A DNA stretch of 64,000 bases from an uncultured Prevotellaceae bacterium. Its GTDB lineage: Bacteria > Bacteroidota > Bacteroidia > Bacteroidales > Muribaculaceae. The position numbers and the translations under genes were made by a program. This document shows, in pieces, positions 43,468 through 52,390 of the stretch. The notes under the pieces are model-generated. The model searched no databases, was not told the DNA's origin, and was given only the letters and a program-made list of their open reading frames with translations. The stretch spans positions 1 through 64,000 of the forward strand of contig CAMJXD010000003.1 in NCBI GenBank assembly GCA_946409635.1, written 5' to 3'. How positions within the stretch are numbered: the stretch's first letter is position 1; every line of letters starts with the position of its first letter.

Positions 43468-44943
43468 TCACTTCACCTTCCACTCAAAGCCGTCCTTAGT
43501 GTCCTTGACCTCAAAGCCAAACTCACCCAGCTTGTCGCGGATGAGGTCGCTCGTGGCCCAGTCCTTGGCAGCCTTGGCATTGCGGCGCATCTCCAGCAGC
43601 AGGTCGACGGCCTTGCGGTAGGGTTCCAGGTTCACGCTGTCGCCGCCGGCGGCATCGTCGCGGATGCCCAGCACGTCGAACAGGTAGGTCTGGAACACAC
43701 TTTTCAGCTCGTCGATGTCGGCCTGGCTGAGGGTGCCATGGCCATCGTTGGCCTGGTTGATGACCTTGCAGGCATCAAACAGGGTGGCAATCACGGTAGG
43801 CGTGTTCAGGTCGTCGTTCATGGCATCGGCGCAGCGCTGGCGATAGTTGTCGAGCGTGAGCGTCGACTGTGCTGCCGCCGTGAGGGCATTGAGGCGATGC
43901 CAGCCGTCGAGCATGCGCTCAAGGGCCTTCTCGGCAGCCTGCAGGGCCTCGTTGCTGAAGTCGACCGTGCCACGATAATGAGCCTGAAGGATGAAGAAGC
44001 GGATAGTCATGGGCGTGTAGGCCTGGGTGAGTGCCGGATGGTCTCCGGTGAAGAACTGCTCCAGGGTGATGAAGTTGCCCAGTGACTTGCCCATCTTCTG
44101 GCCGTTGATGGTGATCATGTTGTTGTGCATCCAGTAGTGCACCATCTCGTCGCCCTGGCTGGCCACGGCCTGTGCTATCTCGCACTCGTGGTGCGGGAAC
44201 ACCAGGTCCATGCCGCCGCCATGGATGTCGAAGTGCTTACCCAGATACTTGCGTCCCATGGCCGTGCACTCGCAGTGCCAGCCGGGGAAGCCGTCGCTCC
44301 AGGGCGAGGGCCAGCGCATGATATGCTCGGGCTGCGCCTTCTTCCACAGGGCAAAGTCGGCCTGGTTGTGCTTCTCGCCCACTCCCGACAGCTCGCGGCT
44401 GGCGTTGAGGATGTCGTCGAGGTTGCGTCCCGAGAGCACACCATAGCGGTGGTCGCGGTTATAGGCCTCGATGTCAAAGTAGACGCTGCCGTTGCTCTCA
44501 TAGGCATAGCCGTTGTCCATGATCTGCTTGACCAGCTGTTCCTGCTCGATGATGTGTCCGGTGGCGTGAGGCTCGATGCTGGGAGGCAGCACGTTGAGCA
44601 TCTGCATGGCGGCATGGTAGCGGTTGGTGTAATACTGTGCCACTTCCATGGGCTCAAGCTGCTCGAGACGCGCCTTCTTGGCAATCTTGTCCTCGCCCTC
44701 GTCGGCATCATGCTCCAGGTGGCCCACATCGGTGATGTTGCGCACATAGCGCACCTTGTAGCCCAGCTGCTGCAGGTAGCGGAACAGCACGTCAAACGTG
44801 ATGGCCGGCCTGGTATGGCCCAGATGAGGGTCGCCATAGACCGTGGGGCCGCAGACGTACATGCCCACCATGGGCTCACTCAGCGGCTTGAACTGCTCCT
44901 TGCGCCGCGAGAGGGTGTTGTAGATGAACAGGGGATGTTCCAT
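43468..44943 (-). CDS. cysS: Cysteinyl-tRNA synthetase
   Basis: 491 residues. Class I synthetase. The HIGH signature appears as [12 protein letters not shown] after the zinc-site CGPTVY, and KMSKS as [26 protein letters not shown] and [20 protein letters not shown] are the zinc and active-site blocks. Near-normal length. Its upstream region carries an inverted repeat and two kinds of short repeats. Confidence 0.98.
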   Translation of the reverse strand: MEHPLFIYNTLSRRKEQFKPLSEPMVGMYVCGPTVYGDPHLGHTRPAITFDVLFRYLQQLGYKVRYVRNITDVGHLEHDADEGEDKIAKKARLEQLEPMEVAQYYTNRYHAAMQMLNVLPPSIEPHATGHIIEQEQLVKQIMDNGYAYESNGSVYFDIEAYNRDHRYGVLSGRNLDDILNASRELSGVGEKHNQADFALWKKAQPEHIMRWPSPWSDGFPGWHCECTAMGRKYLGKHFDIHGGGMDLVFPHHECEIAQAVASQGDEMVHYWMHNNMITINGQKMGKSLGNFITLEQFFTGDHPALTQAYTPMTIRFFILQAHYRGTVDFSNEALQAAEKALERMLDGWHRLNALTAAAQSTLTLDNYRQRCADAMNDDLNTPTVIATLFDACKVINQANDGHGTLSQADIDELKSVFQTYLFDVLGIRDDAAGGDSVNLEPYRKAVDLLLEMRRNAKAAKDWATSDLIRDKLGEFGFEVKDTKDGFEWKVK

Positions 44944-44945
44944 GA

Positions 44946-45013
44946 TCAGTTGTCAGTTGTCAGTTTTTAGTTTTCAGTTGGTCCAATTGGGCAAATGAGT
45001 CCAATTGGACCAA
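44946..45013. repeat. Repeats and 13-bp inverted repeat upstream of cysS
   Basis: On the minus strand the 14-bp CTGACAACTGAAAAC-type unit recurs (44946-44980). Next to it TTGGTCCAATTGG (44978-44990) and CCAATTGGACCAA (45001-45013) are perfect inverted arms with a 10-nt loop; each arm contains the palindrome CCAATTGG. It could fold in the mRNA between DUF3467 and cysS. Confidence 0.75.
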
Positions 45014-45035
45014 TCTTGTATTATTCAGGATTCAA

Positions 45036-45365
45036 TCAAGCCTGGCCCTTGGGCAGGGGGAAGTCCATGATGCCGCCGTTAGCGGGAGCGCCAGCGGGAC
45101 GCACGATCTTGATCTCGCCGAAGTTCTGCTCATAGCGATGGATGTTCTCCTGCAGGGCGAGCATGAGTTCCTTGGCATGCTGGGGAGCCATGATGATGCG
45201 GCTCTGAACGCGGGCCTGGGGCATGTTGGGGCCACGCAGGATCATATCGATAAAGAAGTCGTTGGGACCATGTGCAATCATTGCCATGTTGGCATAGCGT
45301 CCTTGCAACTCTTCCTTGGGGATTTCAATCTTAATTTGGTTCTGGTTCTGATTTTCGTTTGCCAT
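45036..45365 (-). CDS. DUF3467 protein
   Basis: 109 residues. Reads as the DUF3467 family: IKIEIPKEELQGRYANMAMIAHGPNDFFIDMILRGP, then an RIIMAPQHAKELMLALQENIHRYEQNFG helix, followed by a proline-rich tail. Soluble, no catalytic motif; function unknown. It lies between a lipoprotein gene and cysS, all on the same strand. Confidence 0.9.
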   Translation of the reverse strand: MANENQNQNQIKIEIPKEELQGRYANMAMIAHGPNDFFIDMILRGPNMPQARVQSRIIMAPQHAKELMLALQENIHRYEQNFGEIKIVRPAGAPANGGIMDFPLPKGQA

Positions 45366-45396
45366 AATAAAATGTTAATGTTCTGTTATTAAATAA

Positions 45397-46065
45397 TTAT
45401 TTGATAAAATCATAATGCTCGGTATCGGGATAGGTCACGTCGACGAGGTGGACGCGCAGGCAGTGCACCGCATCCTGCTTCCACAACGCTCCCACGTTGA
45501 ACGACGCATAGCAGTCGCGCCAGAAGGCCGTCTGCTGCCCCTTGATGTCGTGCACCAGGTAGCAATGCACGGTGTCGTCCTCGAGCGTAGCACGGTCGGC
45601 AACGAGCATAAACGTGCGCGCCTGGGCCGTGTACTCGACCTGGCAGTGCAGGTTGATGAATTCACCCGTGCGCCACAGGCTACGCAGCTTCACGCGATGG
45701 CGCGCCAGGCTGTCGGCCGGCGAGGTGGCCACGCGCAGCGAGTCGCTCACGATGCGGCTGCACGAGAACACGTCGATGTCACGGTCAGGACCGCTCTGGG
45801 CGCCGGCATAGTCGTATCGCAACAGCACGCGCTGCTGGGTCTTCACCTCGCTCACGGTCACGCGTGACTGCAGCCTGACGGCCGCCGAGTCGCCATGACC
45901 CAGGTACTCAAACACTGCCCCGCGGTCGTTTTCGCCCAGATAGGTCACGATGTCGTAACGGTAGTCGGTATAGGCACGGTCGATGTCCTCCTGCTTGTCG
46001 CAAGAGGCAAAGGCCACGGCCATGGCCAACAACAATATGGCGGGCAGGTGTCGCAGGTGTTTCAT
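45397..46065 (-). CDS. NigD-like lipoprotein
   Basis: 222 residues. A lipoprotein signal peptide ends in lipobox AFAS-C (residue about 22). The body is beta-rich, with [24 protein letters not shown] and a C-terminal [16 protein letters not shown] like NigD-type proteins of Bacteroidales. Function unknown. Its ATG overlaps the lolD stop (ATGA), so the two are translationally coupled. Confidence 0.72.
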   Translation of the reverse strand: MKHLRHLPAILLLAMAVAFASCDKQEDIDRAYTDYRYDIVTYLGENDRGAVFEYLGHGDSAAVRLQSRVTVSEVKTQQRVLLRYDYAGAQSGPDRDIDVFSCSRIVSDSLRVATSPADSLARHRVKLRSLWRTGEFINLHCQVEYTAQARTFMLVADRATLEDDTVHCYLVHDIKGQQTAFWRDCYASFNVGALWKQDAVHCLRVHLVDVTYPDTEHYDFIK

Positions 46066-46748
46066 CGGTCGGTGCGGGTGGTTTGGTCAACTATCATGCC
46101 GTCACGCATGTGCAGCGTGCGATCGGCCTGGGCGGCAAGGCCCTCGTCGTGGGTCACGATGATAAAGGTCTGGCCCAACTCGTCACGCAGGTCAAAGAAC
46201 AGCCGATGCAGTTCCTGCTTGTTCTGTGAGTCGAGGCTGCCCGACGGCTCGTCGGCCAAGATGACCTTGGGGCTATTGATCAGGGCCCGTGCCACAGCCA
46301 CGCGCTGACACTCGCCGCCGCTCAGCTGCGACGGCTTGTGGTCGAGCCGGTCGGCCAGGTGCATACGTTCCAGCAGGCGCCGCGCCCGCTCCATGGCGTC
46401 CTTGCGGCCCGCGCCGCCCAGCAGTGCCGGGATGGCAACATTCTCGAGCATGGTGAACTCGGGCAGCAGTTGATGGAACTGAAACACAAAGCCGATGTTG
46501 CGGTTGCGAAAGCGTGCCAACTCCTTGTCCTTCAATGTCAGCACATTCTTGCCATCGTAGCACACCTGGCCCTGCTGCGGCGCGTCGAGCGTGCCGATGA
46601 TGTGCAGCAGCGTCGTCTTGCCCGCCCCGCTGGGGCCGACAATCGACACGATCTCGCCCTGCGAGATATCCAGGTCCACGCCCCGGAGCACCTCCAGGTC
46701 GCCATACCGCTTCACTATGTTCCTTGCCTCAATCATCACTTGTGACAT
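46062..46748 (-). CDS. lolD: LolD-type ABC transporter ATPase
   Basis: 228 residues. MacB/LolD-family ATPase. Walker [10 protein letters not shown], signature [13 protein letters not shown], Walker [12 protein letters not shown] and the switch His in [10 protein letters not shown]. The family signature GNVALPAL is here [14 protein letters not shown]. It would energise release of lipoproteins or a related permease, but no LolC/E partner is nearby; the neighbour is a lipoprotein gene. A -7 box (TAATTTTG, minus, 46769-46762) lies 14 bp upstream of the ATG. Confidence 0.9.
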   Translation of the reverse strand: MSQVMIEARNIVKRYGDLEVLRGVDLDISQGEIVSIVGPSGAGKTTLLHIIGTLDAPQQGQVCYDGKNVLTLKDKELARFRNRNIGFVFQFHQLLPEFTMLENVAIPALLGGAGRKDAMERARRLLERMHLADRLDHKPSQLSGGECQRVAVARALINSPKVILADEPSGSLDSQNKQELHRLFFDLRDELGQTFIIVTHDEGLAAQADRTLHMRDGMIVDQTTRTDR

Positions 46749-46841
46749 ATCAATTGAATTGCAAAATTAGCAAAAAGATTTCAGTTCCCATCCATTGCAA
46801 CGGTATTTTCGAGACCAGGGGCAGGAAAAACAAAGAATCTT

Positions 46842-46872
46842 TTTGTAATATCGCCTGATATTGTTACCTTTG
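46842..46872 (+). promoter_or_regulatory. Promoter of the TIR gene, abutting its start codon
   Basis: TTTG (46842-46845), 19 bp, TACCTTTG (46865-46872): both Bacteroidota elements at ideal spacing. The ATG follows 6 bp later, so the mRNA is predicted to be leaderless. Confidence 0.8.
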
Positions 46873-46878
46873 CACTTG

Positions 46879-48255
46879 ATGGAATATGATATCTTCATCA
46901 GCTATTCAAGGACCGACAGTGCAATCGTCAACACCTTTGTCCAGCAGCTAGAAGCTGCCGACTATAAGGTATGGATTGACCGCGCCGGCGTGTATTCGGG
47001 ATCCCAATTCAAGTCTATGATTGTTAAAGCTATTGAGGATTCCAAGGTCTTTCTCTTCTTCTCTTCCAAGGACGCCAATGCCTCGCCATGGACTGCCAAA
47101 GAGATCGCGATTGCTGCCAACTATCAAAAAACCATCATTCCCATCAAACTGGACAACACACGCTATAACGGTACTGTGGAGTTTGACCTGATCAACCTGG
47201 ATTATGTTGATTACATAAACAAGTCCAATCGTGTTCAAGAATTCGACAAATTAATGCGCACGCTCAAGACGTTATTGGGCAAGATTCAAACACATACTCC
47301 GTTACAGCAACAGCAAACTCAGACTCAATCGCAACCAATAAATACTACAATGAAGTACGATGTGTTCATATCATCAAAAAGCGAAGATTATGGTCTAGCA
47401 GAAAAAGTCTATGATTTCCTTATCGAAAGTGGGCTAGACGTCTTTTTGGCAAGTAGAGAACTCGATCGGCTGGGCGAGTCGGAATATTCTTTAGCAATAG
47501 ATGATGCAATTGATAATGCCACTCATATGATAGTTGTTGCAACTTCAGTCGACAACATTAACTCTAAATGGGTTAAATATGAATGGAACACATTCAGCAA
47601 CGACCTTAAAAGCGGTTATCGCACAGGTAATCTCATCACCATTCATTCTCATGATATTGAACTAAGAAGGCTTCCAGCCAGTCTTAGACATCAGCAGTCT
47701 TTTTGGCTAGATACCTATAAACAACACATTTTGTCATATTTAAAGGATGACAATAGCGTGTTGGCCGCCAAACTTAAAGAGGCACAGAAAGAGATAAAAC
47801 GCCTCGAGGGCATCATTAAAACAAAGGATCATGAAATCATGGAGGCGCAGGATGATAAAAAACGTCTTATGAGTATCATCACATCAAAGAATGACGAAAT
47901 CAAAACACTCAAGAAGAAGCTTAAAGATGCAACTGCCAAAATAAAGGAACCGACAGCAGTTAAAAAAACAATTCAAAAACCTACTGAACAAGAAAAAACA
48001 ACATCTACTCTTTTTGATTTACTTGTAAAAAACGTTAAAAAATCACAAGAAGTAATTGTCCTCATCAAAAAGAATTCAGTAAGAGCCATGAATGATCTAT
48101 CATATGTTCTCTCAAATAATTCGTTATCACTATCCAATGCGCAGATATCTAGTGGTTTATGGCGAATGAAAGTAAAAGACCGTGCTGCTGCACAAAAACT
48201 GATTGCCGAGCTAAGGCAATATCATATACGAGCTGAAATTGAATTGAATCAATAA
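46879..48255 (+). CDS. Double-TIR protein with coiled coil and L7/L12-like C-terminal domain
   Basis: 458 residues. TIR1 (about 1-135): YDIFISYSRTDS, DRAGVYSGSQF, and SPWTAKE with Trp71 and Glu75, the position of the NAD-cleaving glutamate. A Gln/Thr linker follows. TIR2 (about 158-290): YDVFISSKSEDYGLAEKVYDFL and SKWVKYEW with Trp231 and Glu235. A coiled coil runs about 295-355. Residues about 386-458 resemble the ribosomal L7/L12 C-terminal fold (ending DRAAAQKLIAELRQYHIRAEIEL). TIR domains of this kind can hydrolyse NAD or make signalling nucleotides in phage defence; that role is inferred. From about 47340 the DNA is more AT-rich than TIR1. The start at 46879 is fixed by the promoter. Confidence 0.88.
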   Translation: MEYDIFISYSRTDSAIVNTFVQQLEAADYKVWIDRAGVYSGSQFKSMIVKAIEDSKVFLFFSSKDANASPWTAKEIAIAANYQKTIIPIKLDNTRYNGTVEFDLINLDYVDYINKSNRVQEFDKLMRTLKTLLGKIQTHTPLQQQQTQTQSQPINTTMKYDVFISSKSEDYGLAEKVYDFLIESGLDVFLASRELDRLGESEYSLAIDDAIDNATHMIVVATSVDNINSKWVKYEWNTFSNDLKSGYRTGNLITIHSHDIELRRLPASLRHQQSFWLDTYKQHILSYLKDDNSVLAAKLKEAQKEIKRLEGIIKTKDHEIMEAQDDKKRLMSIITSKNDEIKTLKKKLKDATAKIKEPTAVKKTIQKPTEQEKTTSTLFDLLVKNVKKSQEVIVLIKKNSVRAMNDLSYVLSNNSLSLSNAQISSGLWRMKVKDRAAAQKLIAELRQYHIRAEIELNQ

Positions 48256-48269
48256 ATAAAGTCAGAAAG

Positions 48270-48303
48270 TTTGGCGGTGATTATTTTTTTTGTTGTACCT
48301 TTG
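48270..48303 (+). promoter_or_regulatory. metK promoter
   Basis: TTTG (48270-48273), 22 bp, TACCTTTG (48296-48303). Transcription would begin near 48309 and include the riboswitch. Confidence 0.65.
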
Positions 48304-48329
48304 CAGCCACATTTTTAAGTAACATATAG

Positions 48330-48382
48330 TAACAGTGGACAAATTTGGCTGCTTGCAACCACTTGAAAAAATGCTAAAACTG
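48330..48382 (+). promoter_or_regulatory. SAM-II riboswitch upstream of metK
   Basis: H-type pseudoknot as in SAM-II aptamers. P1 is AGTGG (48334-48338) with CCACT (48359-48363). P2 is TTTGGC (48344-48349) with GCTAAA (48373-48378). The conserved TTGCAA stands before the 3' strand of P1, and the A-rich joining segment and GCTAAAA follow. SAM-II is known upstream of methionine and SAM synthesis genes in Bacteroidota. High SAM should lower expression. Confidence 0.88.
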
Positions 48383-48416
48383 CGATAATCAATCAATTTT
48401 ATCGGCTTCTTTAGCG

Positions 48417-48442
48417 TTCATGTTCCACATGAATGATTTTTT
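48417..48442 (+). terminator. Terminator just before the metK start (riboswitch expression platform)
   Basis: TTCATGT pairs with ACATGAA (7 bp, loop TCC), followed after three bases by TTTTTT, only 7 bp before the metK ATG. A second hairpin (CGATAA/TTATCG) lies between the aptamer and this terminator and could be part of the switch. Confidence 0.7.
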
Positions 48443-48448
48443 GGTACA

Positions 48449-49720
48449 ATGAACAGTAAGAATTATCTATTCACGTCGGAGAGCGTGTCCGAGGGACACC
48501 CCGACAAGGTCGCTGACCAGATCAGCGACGCCATCCTGGACAAGTTCCTGGCCTTTGACCCTCAGGCCCATGTGGCCTGTGAGACGCTCGTGACCACGGG
48601 CCAGGTTATCATCGCGGGCGAGGTAACCACCAACGTCTACATCGACCTGCAGCGCACGGCGCGCGAGATGATCCAGAAAATCGGCTACACCAAGAGCGAA
48701 TACCAGTTTGACGCCAACTCGTGCGGCATCCTCAACAGCGTGCACGAGCAGAGCGGCGACATCGCCCAGGGTGTGAACCGCGCCGAGGACGACAATGCCG
48801 ACCAGGGAGCCGGCGACCAGGGCATGATGTTTGGCTACGCCTGCAACGAGACGCCCGACCTGATGCCACTCACACTCGACCTGGCCCACGCCCTGATGCG
48901 TGAGCTGGCCGACATCCGCCACAATCACTTGAATCTGATGCCCTACCTGCGCCCCGACAGCAAGGCCCAGGTGACCGTCGAGTATGACGGCGAGACACAC
49001 CGCCCCGTACACATCCACACCATCGTCGTCAGCACCCAGCACGATGACGACGTGGACCAGCAGCGCATCGCCCGCGATGTGCACGACATCCTCATTCCCA
49101 GGACACTGGCCCACTACAGCAAGGAGATACAGGCACTGTACGACGACAAGACCGAGGAGTTTGTCAACCCCACGGGCAAGTTTGTCATCGGTGGCCCGCA
49201 CGGCGACACCGGCCTCACGGGCCGCAAGATCATCGTCGACACCTACGGCGGGCGCGGAGCCCACGGCGGCGGAGCCTTCAGCGGCAAGGATCCCAGCAAG
49301 GTGGACCGCAGTGCCGCCTACGCCTGCCGTCACATCGCCAAGAACGTCGTGGCTGCCGGAATCGCCGACGAGGTGCTCGTCGAGGTAGCATACGCCATCG
49401 GCCGAGCCAAGCCCGTGAGCTTCTACATCAACACCCACGGCACCAGCCACGTGGACATGAGCGACCCCGAGATTGCCGCCATGCTCGAGGGCATGGAAGA
49501 GTTTGACATGCGACCCAAGGCCATCATCAACCGCCTGAACCTGCTGCGCCCCATCTACACCGAGGCAGCTGCCTACGGCCACATGGGCCGCAAGTGCGAG
49601 CGGGTGACCAAGAGGTTTGAGTCGCTCTACAACGAGACTTGCGAGGTCGAGGTAGAGCTCTTCCCCTGGGAAAAACTCGACATGACCGAGACGCTCCGGG
49701 CCGCCTTTGGCCTCAGTTGA
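48449..49720 (+). CDS. metK: S-adenosylmethionine synthetase
   Basis: 423 residues. Makes SAM from methionine and ATP. Family blocks: [21 protein letters not shown], the [12 protein letters not shown] hexapeptide region and [28 protein letters not shown]. Longer than the E. coli enzyme (384), mainly by internal segments typical of Bacteroidota. Controlled by the SAM-II riboswitch and terminator in its 140-nt leader; ends at the terminator 49750-49783. Confidence 0.98.
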   Translation: MNSKNYLFTSESVSEGHPDKVADQISDAILDKFLAFDPQAHVACETLVTTGQVIIAGEVTTNVYIDLQRTAREMIQKIGYTKSEYQFDANSCGILNSVHEQSGDIAQGVNRAEDDNADQGAGDQGMMFGYACNETPDLMPLTLDLAHALMRELADIRHNHLNLMPYLRPDSKAQVTVEYDGETHRPVHIHTIVVSTQHDDDVDQQRIARDVHDILIPRTLAHYSKEIQALYDDKTEEFVNPTGKFVIGGPHGDTGLTGRKIIVDTYGGRGAHGGGAFSGKDPSKVDRSAAYACRHIAKNVVAAGIADEVLVEVAYAIGRAKPVSFYINTHGTSHVDMSDPEIAAMLEGMEEFDMRPKAIINRLNLLRPIYTEAAAYGHMGRKCERVTKRFESLYNETCEVEVELFPWEKLDMTETLRAAFGLS

Positions 49721-49749
49721 CCAGCAAAACAAATATTTGACATAAATAT

Positions 49750-49783
49750 AAGAGCTGCCCACATGCAACTGGGTGGCTCTTTT
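49750..49783 (+). terminator. metK terminator
   Basis: AAGAGCTGCCCA (49750-49761) pairs with TGGGTGGCTCTT (49770-49781; two G-T pairs), followed by TTG. Confidence 0.75.
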
Positions 49784-49943
49784 GCTGACTTTGTGAGTGC
49801 AATATCCCGCATCACGTCGATTTGTACCTCGGGAAATAGTCAATTATGGTGAGATTGACATGGCTTTTTCATCATTATTTGTGATTTTTTGGGTAGTCAG
49901 TTAGCTGTAATATTGCATGCGTTAATAACTACAGTATTCTATA

Positions 49944-51173
49944 ATGTCTAATAAATTGTTTTAAAATTCTCTTGCCTGCCTGTTGATGGGCACCGCAAGC
50001 GTTAATGCCGACAACCTGCTCGACAGTGCTGCCAGTTGCGTTACTGCCGTCGAGCAGCTCCAGCCGGTGAAGCACCGCCTGACAATCGGCGGCTATGGCG
50101 AGGCTGTTGCCAGCCGCATGTTTTATAGCAACAACTACAAGCGCTATACCAGTGCCGACATGTACAAGAACGACAAGGGCTTTGGCCAGTTTGACCTGCC
50201 ACATGTGGTAATCTATCTGGGCTACGACTTTGGCAAGGGCTGGTCGTTGGGCACCGAGATCGAGTTTGAGCACGGGGGCACCGAGAGTGCCGTTGAGGTC
50301 GAGGAAGAAGAGACTGGTGAATATGAATCTGAAGTAGAACGTGGCGGCGAGGTCGCTCTGGAGCAGTTCTGGTTGCAGAAGTCGTTTTCCCGTGCGTTGA
50401 ACCTGCGCTTGGGCCACATGGTAGTTCCCGTGGGTGGTACCAACAACTCCCACATGCCCACCGAGTTCTTTACCGTGTATCGTCCCGAGGGTGAGAATAC
50501 GATCATGCCTTGCACGTGGCACGAGACTGGTGTGAGCCTGTGGGGACATGCCGGTGATTGGCGCTATGAAGCCATGTTTATTGCCGGACTGGATGCCGAC
50601 CGGTTTGGCAACAAGGGCTGGATCCATGATGGAGCAGGTAGCCCCTACGAATTTAAGATGGCGACAGCCTATGCTGGTGCGTTGCGCATCGACAATCACA
50701 GCATCAAGGGGCTGCGACTGAGCCTGAGCGGCTACCTGGGCAACAGTGCCAACAATACGCTCAATGCCACGGGCAAGTACAAGGGTCTGCATGGCACGGT
50801 GGCCATTGGGGCGTTTGATTTCCTGTACAACGACCACAACTTTATCGCACGTGGTAACTTTGACTACGGTCACTTGAGCAACTCGCTCGAGATCACCTCG
50901 GCCAACATGTCGACCCGTGCCGACTCGCCCTCTCCCAAGACCAGCATCGGTGAATCGGCAATCGCTGTTGGCATCGAGGCGGGCTATGATATTTTCTCAC
51001 AGATCGCACCGATGCGTGCATGCGATCAGCGCTTCTACATCTTTGGCCGCTATGATTACTATGACTCGATGTTCACGACCGTCAAGAACATGACCGACGA
51101 GAAGATGTGGTCGCGTCAAAAGGTCACCGCTGGCGTGAATTTCGTCCTTGGCGGCATGCACAGCTATGCCTGA
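49944..51173 (+). pseudogene. Porin-like outer-membrane protein with a stop codon in its signal peptide
   Basis: An ATG at 49944 opens a frame reading MSNKLF-stop-NSLACLLMGTASVNADN, which would be a perfect signal peptide if codon 7 (TAA, 49962-49964) were AAA. The remaining frame runs uninterrupted from TTG 49983/ATG 49986 to 51173 (395 residues). It has the beta-barrel pattern of a porin (repeated aromatic strands, DNNYKRYTSADMY-like opening, final strand ending in an aromatic residue region). Relatives resemble phosphate-selective or general Bacteroidetes porins. As it stands the product lacks its export signal; a sequencing error is possible. Confidence 0.75.
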
Positions 51174-51197
51174 TGATTGCAGGCGTTACAAGAAAAC

Positions 51198-51273
51198 TGT
51201 GTCATCATTGTCAGCTGGTGGCTCTCATCGGGCCGCAACGCCCTCAATAAACCAGCAGGACAATGATGACACA
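51198..51273. terminator. Large hairpin between converging porin and recA genes
   Basis: TGTGTCATCATTGTC (51198-51212) and GACAATGATGACACA (51259-51273) are perfect 15-bp arms, extended by GCTGGT/ACCAGC past a small bulge. T-rich tracts flank both sides, so it can terminate both transcripts. Confidence 0.8.
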
Positions 51274-51280
51274 CTTCCTT

Positions 51281-52327
51281 TTACTTGGCCTTCATGGCCT
51301 CCTTGATTTTGGTCTCGAGTTCCTCGGCCAGCTCGGGGTTGTCGGCTACCATCTGCTTGGCGGCGTCGCGGCCCTGGCCCAGCTTGGTGCCCTCGTAGGA
51401 GAACCATGCACCGCTCTTCTTGACGATGCCAAACTCCACGCCCAGGTCGATGATCTCGCCCACCTTGCTGATGCCCTCGCCAAAGCGGATTTCAAACTCG
51501 GTCTTGCGGAAGGGAGGAGCCACCTTGTTCTTGACGACCTTGACACGGGTGAGGTTGCCCACCACCTGGTCGCCATCCTTGATTTGGCCCGTGCGGCGGA
51601 TGTCTAAGCGCACGCTGCTGTAGAACTTCAAGGCGTTGCCGCCGGTCGTGGTCTCGGGGTTGCCGAACATCACGCCCAGCTTCTCGCGCAGCTGGTTGAT
51701 GAAGATGCAGCACGTGTTGGTGCGGCTGATGGTGGCCGTGAGCTTGCGCAGGGCCTGGCTCATCAGGCGGGCCTGCAGACCCATCTTGCTCTCGCCCATC
51801 TCGCCCTCGATCTCGGCCTTGGGTGTCAATGCGGCGACACTGTCGATGACGATGATGTCGATGGCGCTGCTGCGGATGAGCTGGTCGGCAATCTCCAGGG
51901 CCTGCTCGCCGTTGTCGGGCTGACTGATCCACAGGTTGTTGACGTCAACGCCCAGCGACTCGGCATAGAAGCGGTCGAAGGCATGCTCGGCGTCGATGAT
52001 GGCTGCGATGCCGCCCATCTTCTGAGCCTCGGCGATGGCGTGGATGGCCAGCGTGGTCTTACCCGACGACTCGGGGCCGTAGATCTCGATGATGCGGCCG
52101 CGGGGGTATCCGCCCACGCCCAGTGCATTGTCCAGGCCGATGGAGCCAGTGGGGATGACCTCGATGTCCTCGACATGGTCGTCGCCCAGCTTCATGATCG
52201 AGCCCGAGCCAAACGTCTTGTCTATCTTGTCCATTGCCACCTGCAGGGCCTTGAGTTTCTCGGGGGAGACCTCCTTGCGCTGCGGCTGGTTGGTCATCTC
52301 TTCTTGATTAAAGATTTCTTCTGCCAT
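51281..52327 (-). CDS. recA: Recombinase RecA
   Basis: 348 residues. DNA strand-exchange ATPase and LexA co-protease. Walker [10 protein letters not shown], the IIDAEHAFD block, catalytic Glu/Asp region [20 protein letters not shown]2 loop with [18 protein letters not shown], and [15 protein letters not shown]. Normal length with a lysine-rich C-terminus. No SOS-box motif is recognised by eye upstream. Confidence 0.99.
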   Translation of the reverse strand: MAEEIFNQEEMTNQPQRKEVSPEKLKALQVAMDKIDKTFGSGSIMKLGDDHVEDIEVIPTGSIGLDNALGVGGYPRGRIIEIYGPESSGKTTLAIHAIAEAQKMGGIAAIIDAEHAFDRFYAESLGVDVNNLWISQPDNGEQALEIADQLIRSSAIDIIVIDSVAALTPKAEIEGEMGESKMGLQARLMSQALRKLTATISRTNTCCIFINQLREKLGVMFGNPETTTGGNALKFYSSVRLDIRRTGQIKDGDQVVGNLTRVKVVKNKVAPPFRKTEFEIRFGEGISKVGEIIDLGVEFGIVKKSGAWFSYEGTKLGQGRDAAKQMVADNPELAEELETKIKEAMKAK

Positions 52328-52390
52328 AATAATGTTGTCGTTGATTATGTATTTATGCTTATCAGTTGTTATTTAGTTGTCGGGAGAACA

